64,000 nucleotides of DNA from Clostridia bacterium (GTDB lineage: Bacteria; Bacillota; Clostridia; Oscillospirales; Acutalibacteraceae), in the NCBI GenBank assembly GCA_017517865.1, contig JAFWYB010000068.1:62001-126000 (forward strand). Direction: 5' to 3'. The notes under the pieces are model-generated. The model was given only the letters and a program-made list of their open reading frames with translations. It did not search any database and had not been told where the DNA came from. Numbering within the stretch: position 1 is the first letter of the stretch; each line of letters starts with the position of its first letter. Below are positions 25,607 to 33,466 of this stretch, in pieces. The position numbers were made by a program, and so were the translations under genes.

Positions 25607-25937
25607 CCTCACAGAGGTTTTTTTCACTCTGCGGCGCCTTTATAAAAATAATTTTTCCGTAGGGCTCAAGCATATCTGATAGGCTGTCTCTTGTTTTTTC
25701 GGTGAGATCGAAATCTATTACATAAACAGGCCTTTTTTCACCGAAATTCATTAGATTTATCTGAATATAAGCAGAATAAATCTGTTGTGTGAGGTGCTCG
25801 TTTTCTTCTCTGCCCTCAACGGCGATATAATAACCGCCGTAATCTGCTTCTTTTTTTGCTGTAATGATGTAAGCGATAAAAAATAAGCCCGCAAGCATAA
25901 GCGAGATACAGAAAAAGCCGAAAATATATTCTAGCAT
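25584..25937 (-). CDS. Small single-pass membrane protein, unknown function
   Basis: A 117-residue protein with one N-terminal membrane segment (YIFGFFCISLMLAGLFFIAYIITA, about 4-27) and a soluble cytoplasmic or external domain of about 85 residues. I do not recognise the family. The start is the ATG at 25937, after AGGTGAGG; a GTG three codons upstream overlaps this site. The domain has alternating strand-like segments (YYIAVEGREENEHLTQQIYS, PVYVIDFDLTEKTRDSL, KIIFIKAPQ). It lies between rnpB and recD2 on the same strand and its stop region holds the recD2 promoter. Confidence 0.7.
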   Translation of the reverse strand: MLEYIFGFFCISLMLAGLFFIAYIITAKKEADYGGYYIAVEGREENEHLTQQIYSAYIQINLMNFGEKRPVYVIDFDLTEKTRDSLSDMLEPYGKIIFIKAPQSEKNLCEVALITEL

Positions 25938-25991
25938 AAGCCTCACCTCACTGTCAGTTTATGCAGAGCCTTTATCGGTGGTGAAAAAGAA

Positions 25992-26018
25992 AAAAAGCCA
26001 CCGCACAGCGATAGCTTA
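25992..26018 (-). terminator. Terminator of RNase P RNA
   Basis: Minus strand: a 9-bp stem AGCTATCGC/GCGGTGGCT (G-U wobbles), TGT loop, then T7. Confidence 0.75.
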
Positions 26019-26353
26019 ATGAGTGAGTCTGTAAGCCGAGTTCTGTCTTTTAAGGCAATCATCTATCTAGACACGCAATTGCTTACGTGTTCAAGCCACC
26101 TTTCGGTTTTCGCCCAGCTGACGTATCATATCCTGTCGGTGTTGCTTCGGGTAGGGTTTACATGGCCATAAAGTTTCCTTTATGCCGGTGAGCTCTTACC
26201 TCGCCTTTCCATCCTTACCGTAAAAACGGCGGTTTATTTCTGTTGCACTTTCCCTAAGGTCGCCCTCGGCGGTCGTTAACCGTTACCCTGCTGTATGAAG
26301 CTCGGACTTTCCTCACGCCGTTTCCGGCCCGCGACTGCCCAACTCACTCACAG
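26019..26353 (-). ncRNA. rnpB: RNase P RNA, bacterial class A type
   Basis: The catalytic RNA that cleaves 5' leaders from pre-tRNAs. Read on the minus strand, the 5' end has helix P1 (TGAGTGAGT, about 26342-26350) pairing with ACTCACTCA at the 3' end (about 26021-26029). The universally conserved core blocks are visible: GAGGAAAGTCCGAGCT after P3, AGGGAAAGTGCAACAGAAA in the middle, and the 3' GACAGAACTCGGCTTAC. The peripheral loops and the GGCGAAAACC segment favour class A over the Bacillus-like class B; this class call is less certain than the gene call. A promoter lies directly upstream and a terminator follows. Ends are estimated to within a few bases. Confidence 0.95.
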
Positions 26354-26359
26354 AAAAGT

Positions 26360-26388
26360 ATTTTACAACAAAAAATATAAAAAGTCAA
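26360..26388 (-). promoter_or_regulatory. sigma-A promoter of rnpB
   Basis: Minus strand: TTGACT (26383-26388), 17-nt spacer, TAAAAT (26360-26365), which places the transcript start at the rnpB P1 helix. Confidence 0.8.
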
Positions 26389-26447
26389 ATTCTAATGTCG
26401 GTATGTTGCGATATTTTTGATTAAAATATTAAGTTTTTGCAAAACAC

Positions 26448-26476
26448 TTGAGATTTTTTGCCCGATGATGTAAAAT
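26448..26476 (+). promoter_or_regulatory. sigma-A promoter of the LCP gene
   Basis: TTGAGA (26448-26453), 17-nt spacer, TAAAAT (26471-26476). Confidence 0.7.
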
Positions 26477-26507
26477 AACAAAAGACCTTTTTATAAGGAG
26501 GACAGAA

Positions 26508-27899
26508 ATGGATAAGGATTACTTTTCAGATAAACATAAAACAGACGCTTCAGCTGACGGTGATGATATATATCTGAACGCTGATTATTTTGATGAAAAC
26601 TTTTCTCTCAATTTCAGAAAAGGGCAGGGAAATGCACAGTCCTTTCAGAAAAAAGAGGAAGCTGATGAAGAGCTCTTCACATCCTTTGCAGGCAAGGAGA
26701 TTTCAGACGTGCCTGTATATGAGCCCTACAAGGCGGAAAAAGAACCTTCCGGCGCAGCTGTAAGCCGCACTCCCGGTGCAAGAGCCGTTCGCCCTCAGGG
26801 AGCAAGAGCTACGCACCCCCAGGGCGCGAGACCTGTTAAAAGAGTTCCTGCAGGTGCACCCTCAAGAACTCCCACCGGCAGAAAGGTGGATGCACATCAG
26901 ACAAGATATGTTCCTCAGCATTCAGCACCCGTAAAGCGTAAGGCTAAAAAATCAAACAGTTTTAAAATAACGGTTGCAATTCTTTCCGTGCTTATAATTC
27001 TGGTGGGTTCACTGGGCGTTTATGCTTTCAGCCGAATCAATTCAATGCTCGGGGCTGTAAATTATGATGACAGTATTATAAATGACAGATATCTCCCTCA
27101 GGATACCCCCGTAAGTGACAGCGTAAAAAACATTCTTCTTATAGGCAGTGATGAAAGAGGGGACGGCAGTGTAAAAGGCCGCCGCTCGGATACGATGATT
27201 CTTTTCACCATTGATACGGCAAGCAAGCAGATAAAGCTTGCCTCCTTCCTTCGCGACAGCTATGTTTATATTCCCTGCATTCAGGCTAAGGGAAAGATGA
27301 ATTCCGCTTACAGCAAGGACGGGGCCCAGGGCGTAATTGACACCATAGAGTACAACTATTCCGTTGATGTTCACAATTATGTGTCAATCAATTTTACGGG
27401 CTTTGAAAAGGTTGTTGACCTTATGGGCGGTATTACCGTTGACGGTGTAACTGCCAAGGAAGCAAGGTTTATGAACTCTCAGGCAGATACAAATATAACC
27501 GAGGGCTCAAACCATATGAACGGATATGAGGCTCTCTGGTACTGCCGCATAAGAAAGCTTGACAGTGATTTTTACAGAACTATGAGACAGAGAAAGGTTA
27601 TGGCAGCCATAATCGACAAGGCAAAAACAATGAAGATTACAGATCTTATGAACCTTGTTGAAGAAGCGCTTCCCTTTGTTTCAACTGACCTTTCAAAAAA
27701 TGAAATCATAAGCCTTGCAAAAAAGGCGGTAGGATATATAGGCTTTGAAACCGTTCAGCAGCAGATTCCTGCAGACGGCACCTGGCGTGACGGCAAAGTA
27801 AACGGCAGTTATGTAATTGATTTTGATATTGAAGAGAATAAAGCCCTTCTTAAGGACTTCGTTTACGGAAGGGTTGAAAAGGAAGAAACAACCGGATAA
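26508..27899 (+). CDS. LytR-CpsA-Psr (LCP) family cell-wall polymer ligase
   Basis: A 463-residue type II membrane protein. A long disordered cytoplasmic tail (1-148) is rich in P, R and A with short GAR repeats (PGARAV, QGARAT, QGARPV). It is followed by one membrane segment (about 150-173) and an extracellular LCP domain. Key LCP residues are visible: NILLIGSDERGDG, GRRSDTMILFTIDTASKQIKLASFLRDSYVYIP, the YNYSVDVHNYVSINFTGFEKVVDLMGGITVDG block, and RIRKLDSDFYRTMRQRKVM. These proteins transfer teichoic acids or capsular glycans from lipid carriers to peptidoglycan. AAGGAGG precedes the ATG. The basic-proline tail is longer than usual and might bind partners or nucleic acid. Confidence 0.92.
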   Translation: MDKDYFSDKHKTDASADGDDIYLNADYFDENFSLNFRKGQGNAQSFQKKEEADEELFTSFAGKEISDVPVYEPYKAEKEPSGAAVSRTPGARAVRPQGARATHPQGARPVKRVPAGAPSRTPTGRKVDAHQTRYVPQHSAPVKRKAKKSNSFKITVAILSVLIILVGSLGVYAFSRINSMLGAVNYDDSIINDRYLPQDTPVSDSVKNILLIGSDERGDGSVKGRRSDTMILFTIDTASKQIKLASFLRDSYVYIPCIQAKGKMNSAYSKDGAQGVIDTIEYNYSVDVHNYVSINFTGFEKVVDLMGGITVDGVTAKEARFMNSQADTNITEGSNHMNGYEALWYCRIRKLDSDFYRTMRQRKVMAAIIDKAKTMKITDLMNLVEEALPFVSTDLSKNEIISLAKKAVGYIGFETVQQQIPADGTWRDGKVNGSYVIDFDIEENKALLKDFVYGRVEKEETTG

Positions 27900-27908
27900 A
27901 CAAAAAAA

Positions 27909-28209
27909 TACAGCCCCTTTTGAGTAGTCAGTAGCCGGTATCACGCGCTGACGTGAGATAAAACAGCAACGTTTCCCCGCGGTGGTTTACGTTTCTTCCT
28001 CTTTGTCCGTAAGCTGTGCTTTTTCACCTTTATGCTGTATAAGTAAACGGATCTGTCTTTTCAGGCAGACAGATGTAAGTCTGCAGAAACAAAAAATAAC
28101 AGCAAAAAACCGTTGTAAAGCTTTAGATTTTATGCTTTTACAACGGTTTTGATTTTGCTTTTCTTTTATTTGTTGGATTTTTCAGGCGCTTGGTTTTTTA
28201 CAGTCCTCT
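27909..28209. repeat. Dispersed intergenic repeat, copy 1, between convergent genes
   Basis: This gene-free stretch of about 300 bases shares three ordered blocks with 41119-41360: TACAGCCCCTTTTGAG at its left end, a CTGTCT/AGACAG hairpin (about 28053-28072), and a large terminator-like hairpin with the T-rich tail TTTGCTTTTCTTTTATTT. A TGACTAC-type heptamer array (27924-27940) lies near its left end. It separates the LCP gene from the convergent glucosidase gene. Confidence 0.7.
28104..28150. terminator. Bidirectional terminator within repeat copy 1
   Basis: A 15-bp stem AAAACCGTTGTAAA/TTTTACAACGGTTTT with A- and T-runs on both sides. It serves both the LCP gene (+) and the GH13 gene (-). 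Confidence 0.8.
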
Positions 28210-30105
28210 TTATTTTACAAGATACACATTGGCTTCGTAGGGTGAAAGCGTGCTTTCACGCTTGATATTGGTGTTGGAAATTACAAGCTCAAAGCCGTTG
28301 GTGCATACGGGCTTTTCGGCCTTTTTGTCTGTGAGATTGATTTCAACAAAGAAGGTTTCGTCTTCGCCTATACGGTAATAAGTGAGTACGTCCTTCCATT
28401 TCTTGGTTGCAAGCCTGAATTCGCCGTAAACGAGAGCCTTGCGGTCGTGTCTCAGCTTTGTCATCTGACGGTAGAAGTTAAGAACTGAGCCCTCTGTCTT
28501 ATCCTGATATTCAACATTGATTTTGCTGTAATCGTCAATGGTCTTTATCCAGGGAGTGCCTGTTGTAAAGCCTGCATTTTCCGAATCGCTCCAGCACATA
28601 GGAGTTCTGCCGTTGTCGCGGCTGCCGACGAAAATGTTTTCCTTGGTTTCTTTTTCGTTTTCTCCCTTTGCCTTACACTCGTTATAAAGGTTGATGGCTT
28701 CAACGTCTCTTATCTCGCTCATATCCTTGAAATCACCGTTAGGCATTCCGATTTCCTGACCCTGGTAAATGAAGGGACAGCCCTTGAAGGTCATCTGCAT
28801 AAGTCCGAGAAGCTTGCTGAGCTCTTTTCTGTAATTGCCTTCCGGGCAGACCTTGCTTGTCATTCTTGTTGTGTCGTGGTTTTCAAAGAAAACCGTGGGC
28901 CAACAGTGATTGCCGTAATCAAGCTGCCATTTAACAATTTCCTTGGCCATGGGGCGAAGATCGTATTTATACTTTGAAAAACGCTTTTTGCCGGGATTTT
29001 CTATGTGGTCGAAGGCAAATACGGTGCTGAGCTCCTTGCGGTAGTCACCGGTCATAAGCTTGCTCATTTCAATGCCGGTGCCCTGACATTCACCTACGGT
29101 GAAGGCGTCGTGTCTGTTGAAGGTTGCCTCTGCCATTTCGTTAAGATATTTGTGAAGTCTCGGGCCGTAGAAATAATGCTCAACGCCCTTTACGCCCATA
29201 AGAGAGCCAACAAGATCATTGCCGTCAGGAAGCCCGTCAGCCTTTGAAATAAAGCTGATAACATCAAGGCGGAAGCCGTCAACGCCCTTGTCGAGCCACC
29301 AGTTGACCATTTCGTAAAGGTCTTTACGGAGATTCTCGTTTTCCCAGTTGAAGTCCATCTGCTTTTTTGAGAAAAGGTGCATAGCCCACTGACCTCTTTC
29401 GGGGTAATAGTTCCACGCTTCACCGCTGAAAATTGAGGACCAGTTGTTCGGAGGGTTATCGCCCTTTCCGTCGCGCCAGATGTAATAATCCCTATAGGGA
29501 GAATCGGGGTCGCTGACAGATGAACGGAACCACTCGTGCTCGTCAGAGCTGTGGTTTATAACAAGGTCCATAATAAGCTTCATATCGCGTTTGTGCATTT
29601 CAGAAAGAAGCTCGTCAAAGTCCTCCATTGTGCCGAATTCTTCCATAATCTTGCGGTAATCTCTGATGTCATAGCCGTTATCGTCGTTGGGTGAATCGTA
29701 CATAGGACTGCACCACACAGCGTCAACGCCTAAATCCTTGAGGTAATCAAGCTTTTCTATAATACCCCTGATGTCGCCGATGCCGTCACCGTCGGAGTCC
29801 TTGAAGGAGCGGGGATAAATCTGATAGAAAACAGCTTCCTTCCACCACTTCTTTTCAATCGGGGCATCATCCTCAAGGGGAGTGCTTTGCTCAATGTTGA
29901 GAATATTGAGTATAGAGTCTATAACATCGTCTCCTATAAGCTTGCCCGTGAGCTTCTGAAGCTTGCCTAAGGTAAGCTTTGAAAGGGGGCCTTTTTTGAG
30001 TATATTACCGTTAAGGCCTGCCGCATAAAGTGCCTTCATAAGTATGTCGTGACCTGCCGGGGTGCGAATAATATCCGCAATTTTGGTTTCTCTTGTAACA
30101 GTCAT
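28210..30105 (-). CDS. GH13 alpha-glucosidase (oligo-1,6-glucosidase type) with N-terminal helical extension
   Basis: A 631-residue glycoside hydrolase. The GH13 part begins near residue 87 (WWKEAVFYQIYPRSFKDSDG). The catalytic triad is D281 (GFRLDVISF, nucleophile), E339 (TVGECQG, acid/base) and D411 (FENHDTTR). A valine directly after the nucleophile is associated with alpha-1,6 over alpha-1,4 specificity. Isomaltose, isomalto-oligosaccharides or trehalose-6-phosphate are likely substrates; no signal peptide is present, so it works in the cytoplasm. Residues 1-80 form an extra helical domain (TKIADIIRTPAGHDILMKAL, LSKLTLGKLQKLTGKLIGDD) that ordinary family members lack. The start at 30105 follows AAAGGAGGAAA. 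The gene stands alone, without a sugar transporter beside it. Confidence 0.92.
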   Translation of the reverse strand: MTVTRETKIADIIRTPAGHDILMKALYAAGLNGNILKKGPLSKLTLGKLQKLTGKLIGDDVIDSILNILNIEQSTPLEDDAPIEKKWWKEAVFYQIYPRSFKDSDGDGIGDIRGIIEKLDYLKDLGVDAVWCSPMYDSPNDDNGYDIRDYRKIMEEFGTMEDFDELLSEMHKRDMKLIMDLVINHSSDEHEWFRSSVSDPDSPYRDYYIWRDGKGDNPPNNWSSIFSGEAWNYYPERGQWAMHLFSKKQMDFNWENENLRKDLYEMVNWWLDKGVDGFRLDVISFISKADGLPDGNDLVGSLMGVKGVEHYFYGPRLHKYLNEMAEATFNRHDAFTVGECQGTGIEMSKLMTGDYRKELSTVFAFDHIENPGKKRFSKYKYDLRPMAKEIVKWQLDYGNHCWPTVFFENHDTTRMTSKVCPEGNYRKELSKLLGLMQMTFKGCPFIYQGQEIGMPNGDFKDMSEIRDVEAINLYNECKAKGENEKETKENIFVGSRDNGRTPMCWSDSENAGFTTGTPWIKTIDDYSKINVEYQDKTEGSVLNFYRQMTKLRHDRKALVYGEFRLATKKWKDVLTYYRIGEDETFFVEINLTDKKAEKPVCTNGFELVISNTNIKRESTLSPYEANVYLVK

Positions 30106-30132
30106 ATTTTTTCCTCCTTTTTCTTTGTATTT

Positions 30133-30161
30133 ATAATAAACCATAGCATATAATTTTACAA
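30133..30161 (-). promoter_or_regulatory. sigma-A promoter of the GH13 gene
   Basis: Minus strand: TTGTAA (30156-30161), 17-nt spacer, TATTAT (30133-30138). Confidence 0.65.
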
Positions 30162-30181
30162 TATATATATTTTAAATTTAT

Positions 30182-30210
30182 TTGACATTTTCATTTTTAA
30201 AAGGTAATAT
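30182..30210 (+). promoter_or_regulatory. sigma-A promoter of the deo operon
   Basis: TTGACA (30182-30187), 17-nt spacer, TAATAT (30205-30210), divergent from the GH13 promoter. The 5' leader is only about 35 nt, so no riboswitch fits. Confidence 0.75.
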
Positions 30211-30250
30211 TAAAGCAGAAATGAAAATTGATATATACGGAGGCTACATT

Positions 30251-30916
30251 ATGCAGATAAAAGACATTCTTTCGAAAGTTGACCACACACTTCTTTCGCA
30301 GACCGCCACCGCCGACGAGATTAAGTCAATCTGCGACGACGGTATAAAGTACGGCTGTGCAAGCGTTTGCATTCCGCCCTCATACGTAAGCTTTGCAAAA
30401 GCATACGTCGGTGAGAAAATCAAGATATGTACGGTCATCGGCTTTCCCAACGGCTACAACACCACAGAGGTCAAGTGCTTCGAGGCAACAGATGCAGTTT
30501 CCAAGGGTGCCGATGAAATCGATATGGTTATAAACTTAGGTATGCTCAAGGACAAGCGTTATGCTGAGCTGCTCGGTGAAATAAAGGCGGTCAAAAACGC
30601 CTGTATGGGAAGAACACTCAAGGTTATAATTGAAACCTGTCTTCTTAACGACGAAGAAAAGAAAAAGATGTGTCAGATAGTTTCACTTTCGGGCGCGGAT
30701 TACATCAAAACTTCAACGGGCTTTTCAACTGCAGGCGCAACAAGAGAGGATATAGCTCTTTTCAGTGAAAGTGTTGAGCCGCATCTTCTTATCAAAGCGG
30801 CGGGCGGTATAAGCAGCCTCAAAGATGCCGAAGCTATGATAGAGCTCGGTGCGTCAAGGCTCGGCACAAGCAGAATTGTAAAAATTGTCAAAAACGAATT
30901 TTCTACAGGATATTAA
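30251..30916 (+). CDS. deoC: Deoxyribose-phosphate aldolase
   Basis: Splits 2-deoxyribose-5-phosphate into acetaldehyde and glyceraldehyde-3-phosphate, the last step of deoxynucleoside breakdown. The 221-residue protein has the class I aldolase Schiff-base lysine K153 in DYIKTSTGF, the helper lysine K182 in LLIKAAGGI and D91 in DEIDMVINLG. The true start is the ATG at 30251 preceded by CGGAGG; the longer open frame would start inside the promoter. It is first in the deoC-deoD-deoB-cdd operon. Confidence 0.96.
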   Translation: MQIKDILSKVDHTLLSQTATADEIKSICDDGIKYGCASVCIPPSYVSFAKAYVGEKIKICTVIGFPNGYNTTEVKCFEATDAVSKGADEIDMVINLGMLKDKRYAELLGEIKAVKNACMGRTLKVIIETCLLNDEEKKKMCQIVSLSGADYIKTSTGFSTAGATREDIALFSESVEPHLLIKAAGGISSLKDAEAMIELGASRLGTSRIVKIVKNEFSTGY

Positions 30917-30925
30917 GGTGATGTT

Positions 30926-31651
30926 ATGTCAGTTGCAACTCCTCACATAAATTTAAAGGAAGGCTCTTGCTTTGCGAAAACCGTGCTTATGCCCGGCGAT
31001 CCTCTGAGAGCGAAAATGATTGCTGAAACCTTTCTTGAAAACGCAGTGCTTATCAACAATGTGCGCGGCATTCACGGCTATACGGGCACTTATAAGAGTC
31101 ACCCGGTTTCGGTTATGGCAAGCGGTATGGGTATGCCGTCAATAGGTATTTATTCCTATGAGCTTTACAGCTTTTTCGGCGTTGAAAACATAATCCGTGT
31201 CGGTTCGGCAGGCGGCATAGGCGAGGGTATAGGCCTTCGTGACATCATCGCCGGTATAGGTGCAAACACAAACTCTGCCTTTGCTTCTCAGTACGGAGTA
31301 AACGGCAGCATAGCACCTACCTGCTCATTTGAGCTGCTCACCACCGCGGTTGAGTCGGCAAAGGAAATGGGTCTCGAGATTAAGGTGGGAAATCTCTTTT
31401 CTTCAGATACCTTCTACGATGCAGATTCTGAAAGCTTAAAAAAGTGGTCGAGGGTCGGTTCTCTTGCGGTTGAAATGGAGGCCGCCGCACTGTATCTTAC
31501 TGCTATTCACTGCAAAAAGAAGGCACTTGCTATCTGCACTGTTTCGGATCTGCCTTTTACAGGCGAGGGGTGCAGCGCTGAGGAAAGACAGAACACCTTT
31601 ACCGATATGATAAAAATTGCTCTTGAAACGGCAATAAGAACGGATAAGTGA
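30926..31651 (+). CDS. deoD: Purine nucleoside phosphorylase, DeoD type
   Basis: A 241-residue hexameric PNP that converts purine (deoxy)ribonucleosides and phosphate to base and (deoxy)ribose-1-phosphate. Visible family elements: phosphate-binding MPGDPLRAK near the N-terminus, MASGMGMPSIGIYSYEL, IRVGSAGGI, SSDTFYD and the purine/ribose-binding VEMEAAALY with TVSDLPFTGE near the end. The DeoD type is bacterial and accepts both adenine and guanine nucleosides, unlike the trimeric PunA type. It starts 9 bases after deoC with AAGGTGA. The product is handed to phosphopentomutase encoded next. Confidence 0.95.
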   Translation: MSVATPHINLKEGSCFAKTVLMPGDPLRAKMIAETFLENAVLINNVRGIHGYTGTYKSHPVSVMASGMGMPSIGIYSYELYSFFGVENIIRVGSAGGIGEGIGLRDIIAGIGANTNSAFASQYGVNGSIAPTCSFELLTTAVESAKEMGLEIKVGNLFSSDTFYDADSESLKKWSRVGSLAVEMEAAALYLTAIHCKKKALAICTVSDLPFTGEGCSAEERQNTFTDMIKIALETAIRTDK

Positions 31652-31655
31652 TAGT

Positions 31656-32831
31656 ATGAGATATAAGCGGGTTTTTCTTGTTGTTTTAGACAGTGTGGGT
31701 ATAGGTGAGCTTCCCGATGCCAAAGACTACGGTGATGAGGGGAGTAATACCCTTAAAAGCTGTATGACGGTAAAGGAATGCAAGCTTCCCAATCTTAAAA
31801 GGCTCGGTCTTTTCAATATAGACGGTATAGATTACGGTGAAAAAGAGACTTTGCCCGTCGGGGCCTACGGCAGATGTGCCGAAAGGAGCAAGGGTAAGGA
31901 CACCACAACGGGACATTGGGAAATATGCGGCCTTGTTTCCGAAAAGCCGTTTCCAACCTATCCCGACGGATTTCCGGATGAAATAATAAGCGAATTTGAG
32001 AAAAGAACAGGAAGACGAGTTATTTGTAATAAGCCTTATTCGGGCACAGATGTTATAAGAGATTACGGCAAAGAGCATCTTGAAAGCGGTGCGCTGATTG
32101 TTTATACCTCAGCTGACAGTGTTTTTCAGATTGCCGCCCACGAAAAAGAGGTGCCTGTCAAAAAGCTGTATGAATACTGCCGTATTGCAAGAGAGCTTCT
32201 CAGGGGCGACCATGCCGTCGGCAGGGTTATTGCGCGTCCCTTTGAGGGTGAATATCCGGATTTTAAAAGAACGGCAAGGCGCCACGACTTCTCACTTGTG
32301 CCGCCTGCAGATACACTTCTTGATGTGCTTGAAGCAAAAGGGTACGACGTTATACCTATAGGTAAGATATACGATATTTTTGCGGGCAAGGGCCTTGAAA
32401 AAGCAATACCCACCGTGTCAAACAGGGACGGTATGACGAAAATGTATGAAATGCTGTCAGCTGATTTTAAGGGCTTGTGCTTTGTAAATCTGGTTGATTT
32501 TGATATGACCTACGGTCACAGAAATGATGTTACGGGTTATGCAAAGGCGCTGACGGAATTTGACAGCTTTTTAGGTGAATTCATACCGGAAATGAAGGAA
32601 GATGACCTTCTGATCATCACTGCTGACCACGGCTGTGATCCGCTTACGCCGAGTACTGATCATTCGCGTGAGTATACGCCCGTTCTTGTTTACTCAAAGG
32701 GAATAGAGAGCGTAAATCTCGGCACGAGAAAGAGCTTTGCTGACATCGGCAAAACTGTTGCGGATATTTTTTCGGCTGAAAATACGCTCAGCGGAAACAG
32801 CTTTTCAGAAAGCATAAAAAAGGAGAATTGA
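31656..32831 (+). CDS. deoB: Phosphopentomutase
   Basis: Converts (deoxy)ribose-1-phosphate to the 5-phosphate. The 391-residue alkaline-phosphatase-fold enzyme has the metal site VVLDSVGIGELPDA at the N-terminus, the phospho-threonine region GKDTTTGHWEICG, and the C-terminal metal-binding LIITADHGCDP and STDHSREYTPVLVYS. It lies 4 bases after deoD and one base before cdd. It links DeoD output to DeoC input, so the operon can turn DNA-derived nucleosides into central metabolites. Confidence 0.96.
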   Translation: MRYKRVFLVVLDSVGIGELPDAKDYGDEGSNTLKSCMTVKECKLPNLKRLGLFNIDGIDYGEKETLPVGAYGRCAERSKGKDTTTGHWEICGLVSEKPFPTYPDGFPDEIISEFEKRTGRRVICNKPYSGTDVIRDYGKEHLESGALIVYTSADSVFQIAAHEKEVPVKKLYEYCRIARELLRGDHAVGRVIARPFEGEYPDFKRTARRHDFSLVPPADTLLDVLEAKGYDVIPIGKIYDIFAGKGLEKAIPTVSNRDGMTKMYEMLSADFKGLCFVNLVDFDMTYGHRNDVTGYAKALTEFDSFLGEFIPEMKEDDLLIITADHGCDPLTPSTDHSREYTPVLVYSKGIESVNLGTRKSFADIGKTVADIFSAENTLSGNSFSESIKKEN

Positions 32832-32832
32832 T

Positions 32833-33228
32833 ATGAAGGACAGTGAGCTTTTCGCACTTGCAAAAAAAGCGGCAGAAAACGCTTATGCACCCTATTCGGG
32901 CTTTACTGTAGGAGCCGCGCTTTTGTCAAAGGGCGGAAAAATATATAGCGGCTGCAACATAGAGAACGCAGCCTTTTCCCCAACAAACTGCGCTGAGAGA
33001 ACTGCTTTTTTCAAGGCGGTCAGTGAGGGTGAAAGGGAGTTTTCCGCTATTGCTGTTGCGGGCGGCAAAAATCTTAATTTTGAAGAAAACTGCTTCCCGT
33101 GCGGAGTCTGCCGTCAGGTAATGTGCGAATTTTGCGACGGTGATTTCAGGATAATCGTCGGCAATGACCGCGAGGGTATCAAGGCGTATACTATTACCGA
33201 GCTTTTGCCTGAAAGCTTCAGTCTTTAA
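32833..33228 (+). CDS. cdd: Cytidine deaminase
   Basis: A 131-residue zinc hydrolase that deaminates cytidine and deoxycytidine to the uridine forms. The zinc and catalytic residues are in NCAERTAFF (Cys and Glu) and FPCGVCRQVM (two Cys), with the substrate-binding APYSGFTVGAALL and GCNIENAAF. It is the homotetrameric small form. It starts directly after deoB with AAGGAGAA and ends at a strong terminator, closing the nucleoside salvage operon. Confidence 0.96.
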   Translation: MKDSELFALAKKAAENAYAPYSGFTVGAALLSKGGKIYSGCNIENAAFSPTNCAERTAFFKAVSEGEREFSAIAVAGGKNLNFEENCFPCGVCRQVMCEFCDGDFRIIVGNDREGIKAYTITELLPESFSL

Positions 33229-33233
33229 AAAAG

Positions 33234-33268
33234 ATTGCCTTTCCGTAAGGGAAGGCGATTACTTTTTT
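33234..33268 (+). terminator. Rho-independent terminator of the deo operon
   Basis: An 11-bp stem ATTGCCTTTCC/GGGAAGGCGAT, GTAA loop, then TACTTTTTT. Confidence 0.8.
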
Positions 33269-33286
33269 GTTGTTGAAGAGGCGGGA

Positions 33287-33401
33287 GGCGGCTCCCTGAA
33301 GCGGTATGTCCTTTCGGACACACCGCTTCTTTTGCGGAAACTTCGTTTTGCGCAAAAGTCTTCCGGGCTTGCGAAAGCAAGCCCGGGGGCAGGGAGCCGC
33401 C
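33287..33401. repeat. 115-nt palindromic multi-hairpin element, copy 1
   Basis: A 12-bp outer inverted repeat GGCGGCTCCCTG/CAGGGAGCCGCC encloses three hairpins: 33299-33328, CTTTTGCG/CGCAAAAG (33329-33358) and 33363-33386 with a GAAA loop. A second, inverted copy is at 55127-55240. Paired positions differ between copies in a compensated way. It lies between the deo terminator and a lipoprotein gene. Confidence 0.85.
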
Positions 33402-33466
33402 TGCAGCTTACCTCAGCCTCCGTCATATTTTTCTTATCACTGCAGTATTATTATAACGGTGATGAT

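Noticed and set aside
30211..30250. Purine riboswitch before the deo operon
   Set aside because: The leader is about 35 nt, too short, and lacks the conserved core.
33287..33401. tRNA or tmRNA because of the cloverleaf-like fold
   Set aside because: No T-loop, anticodon pattern or CCA end, and arm lengths do not fit.
33164..33466. N-terminal extension of the lipoprotein gene
   Set aside because: This stretch is the palindromic element translated; the signal peptide starts at 33467.
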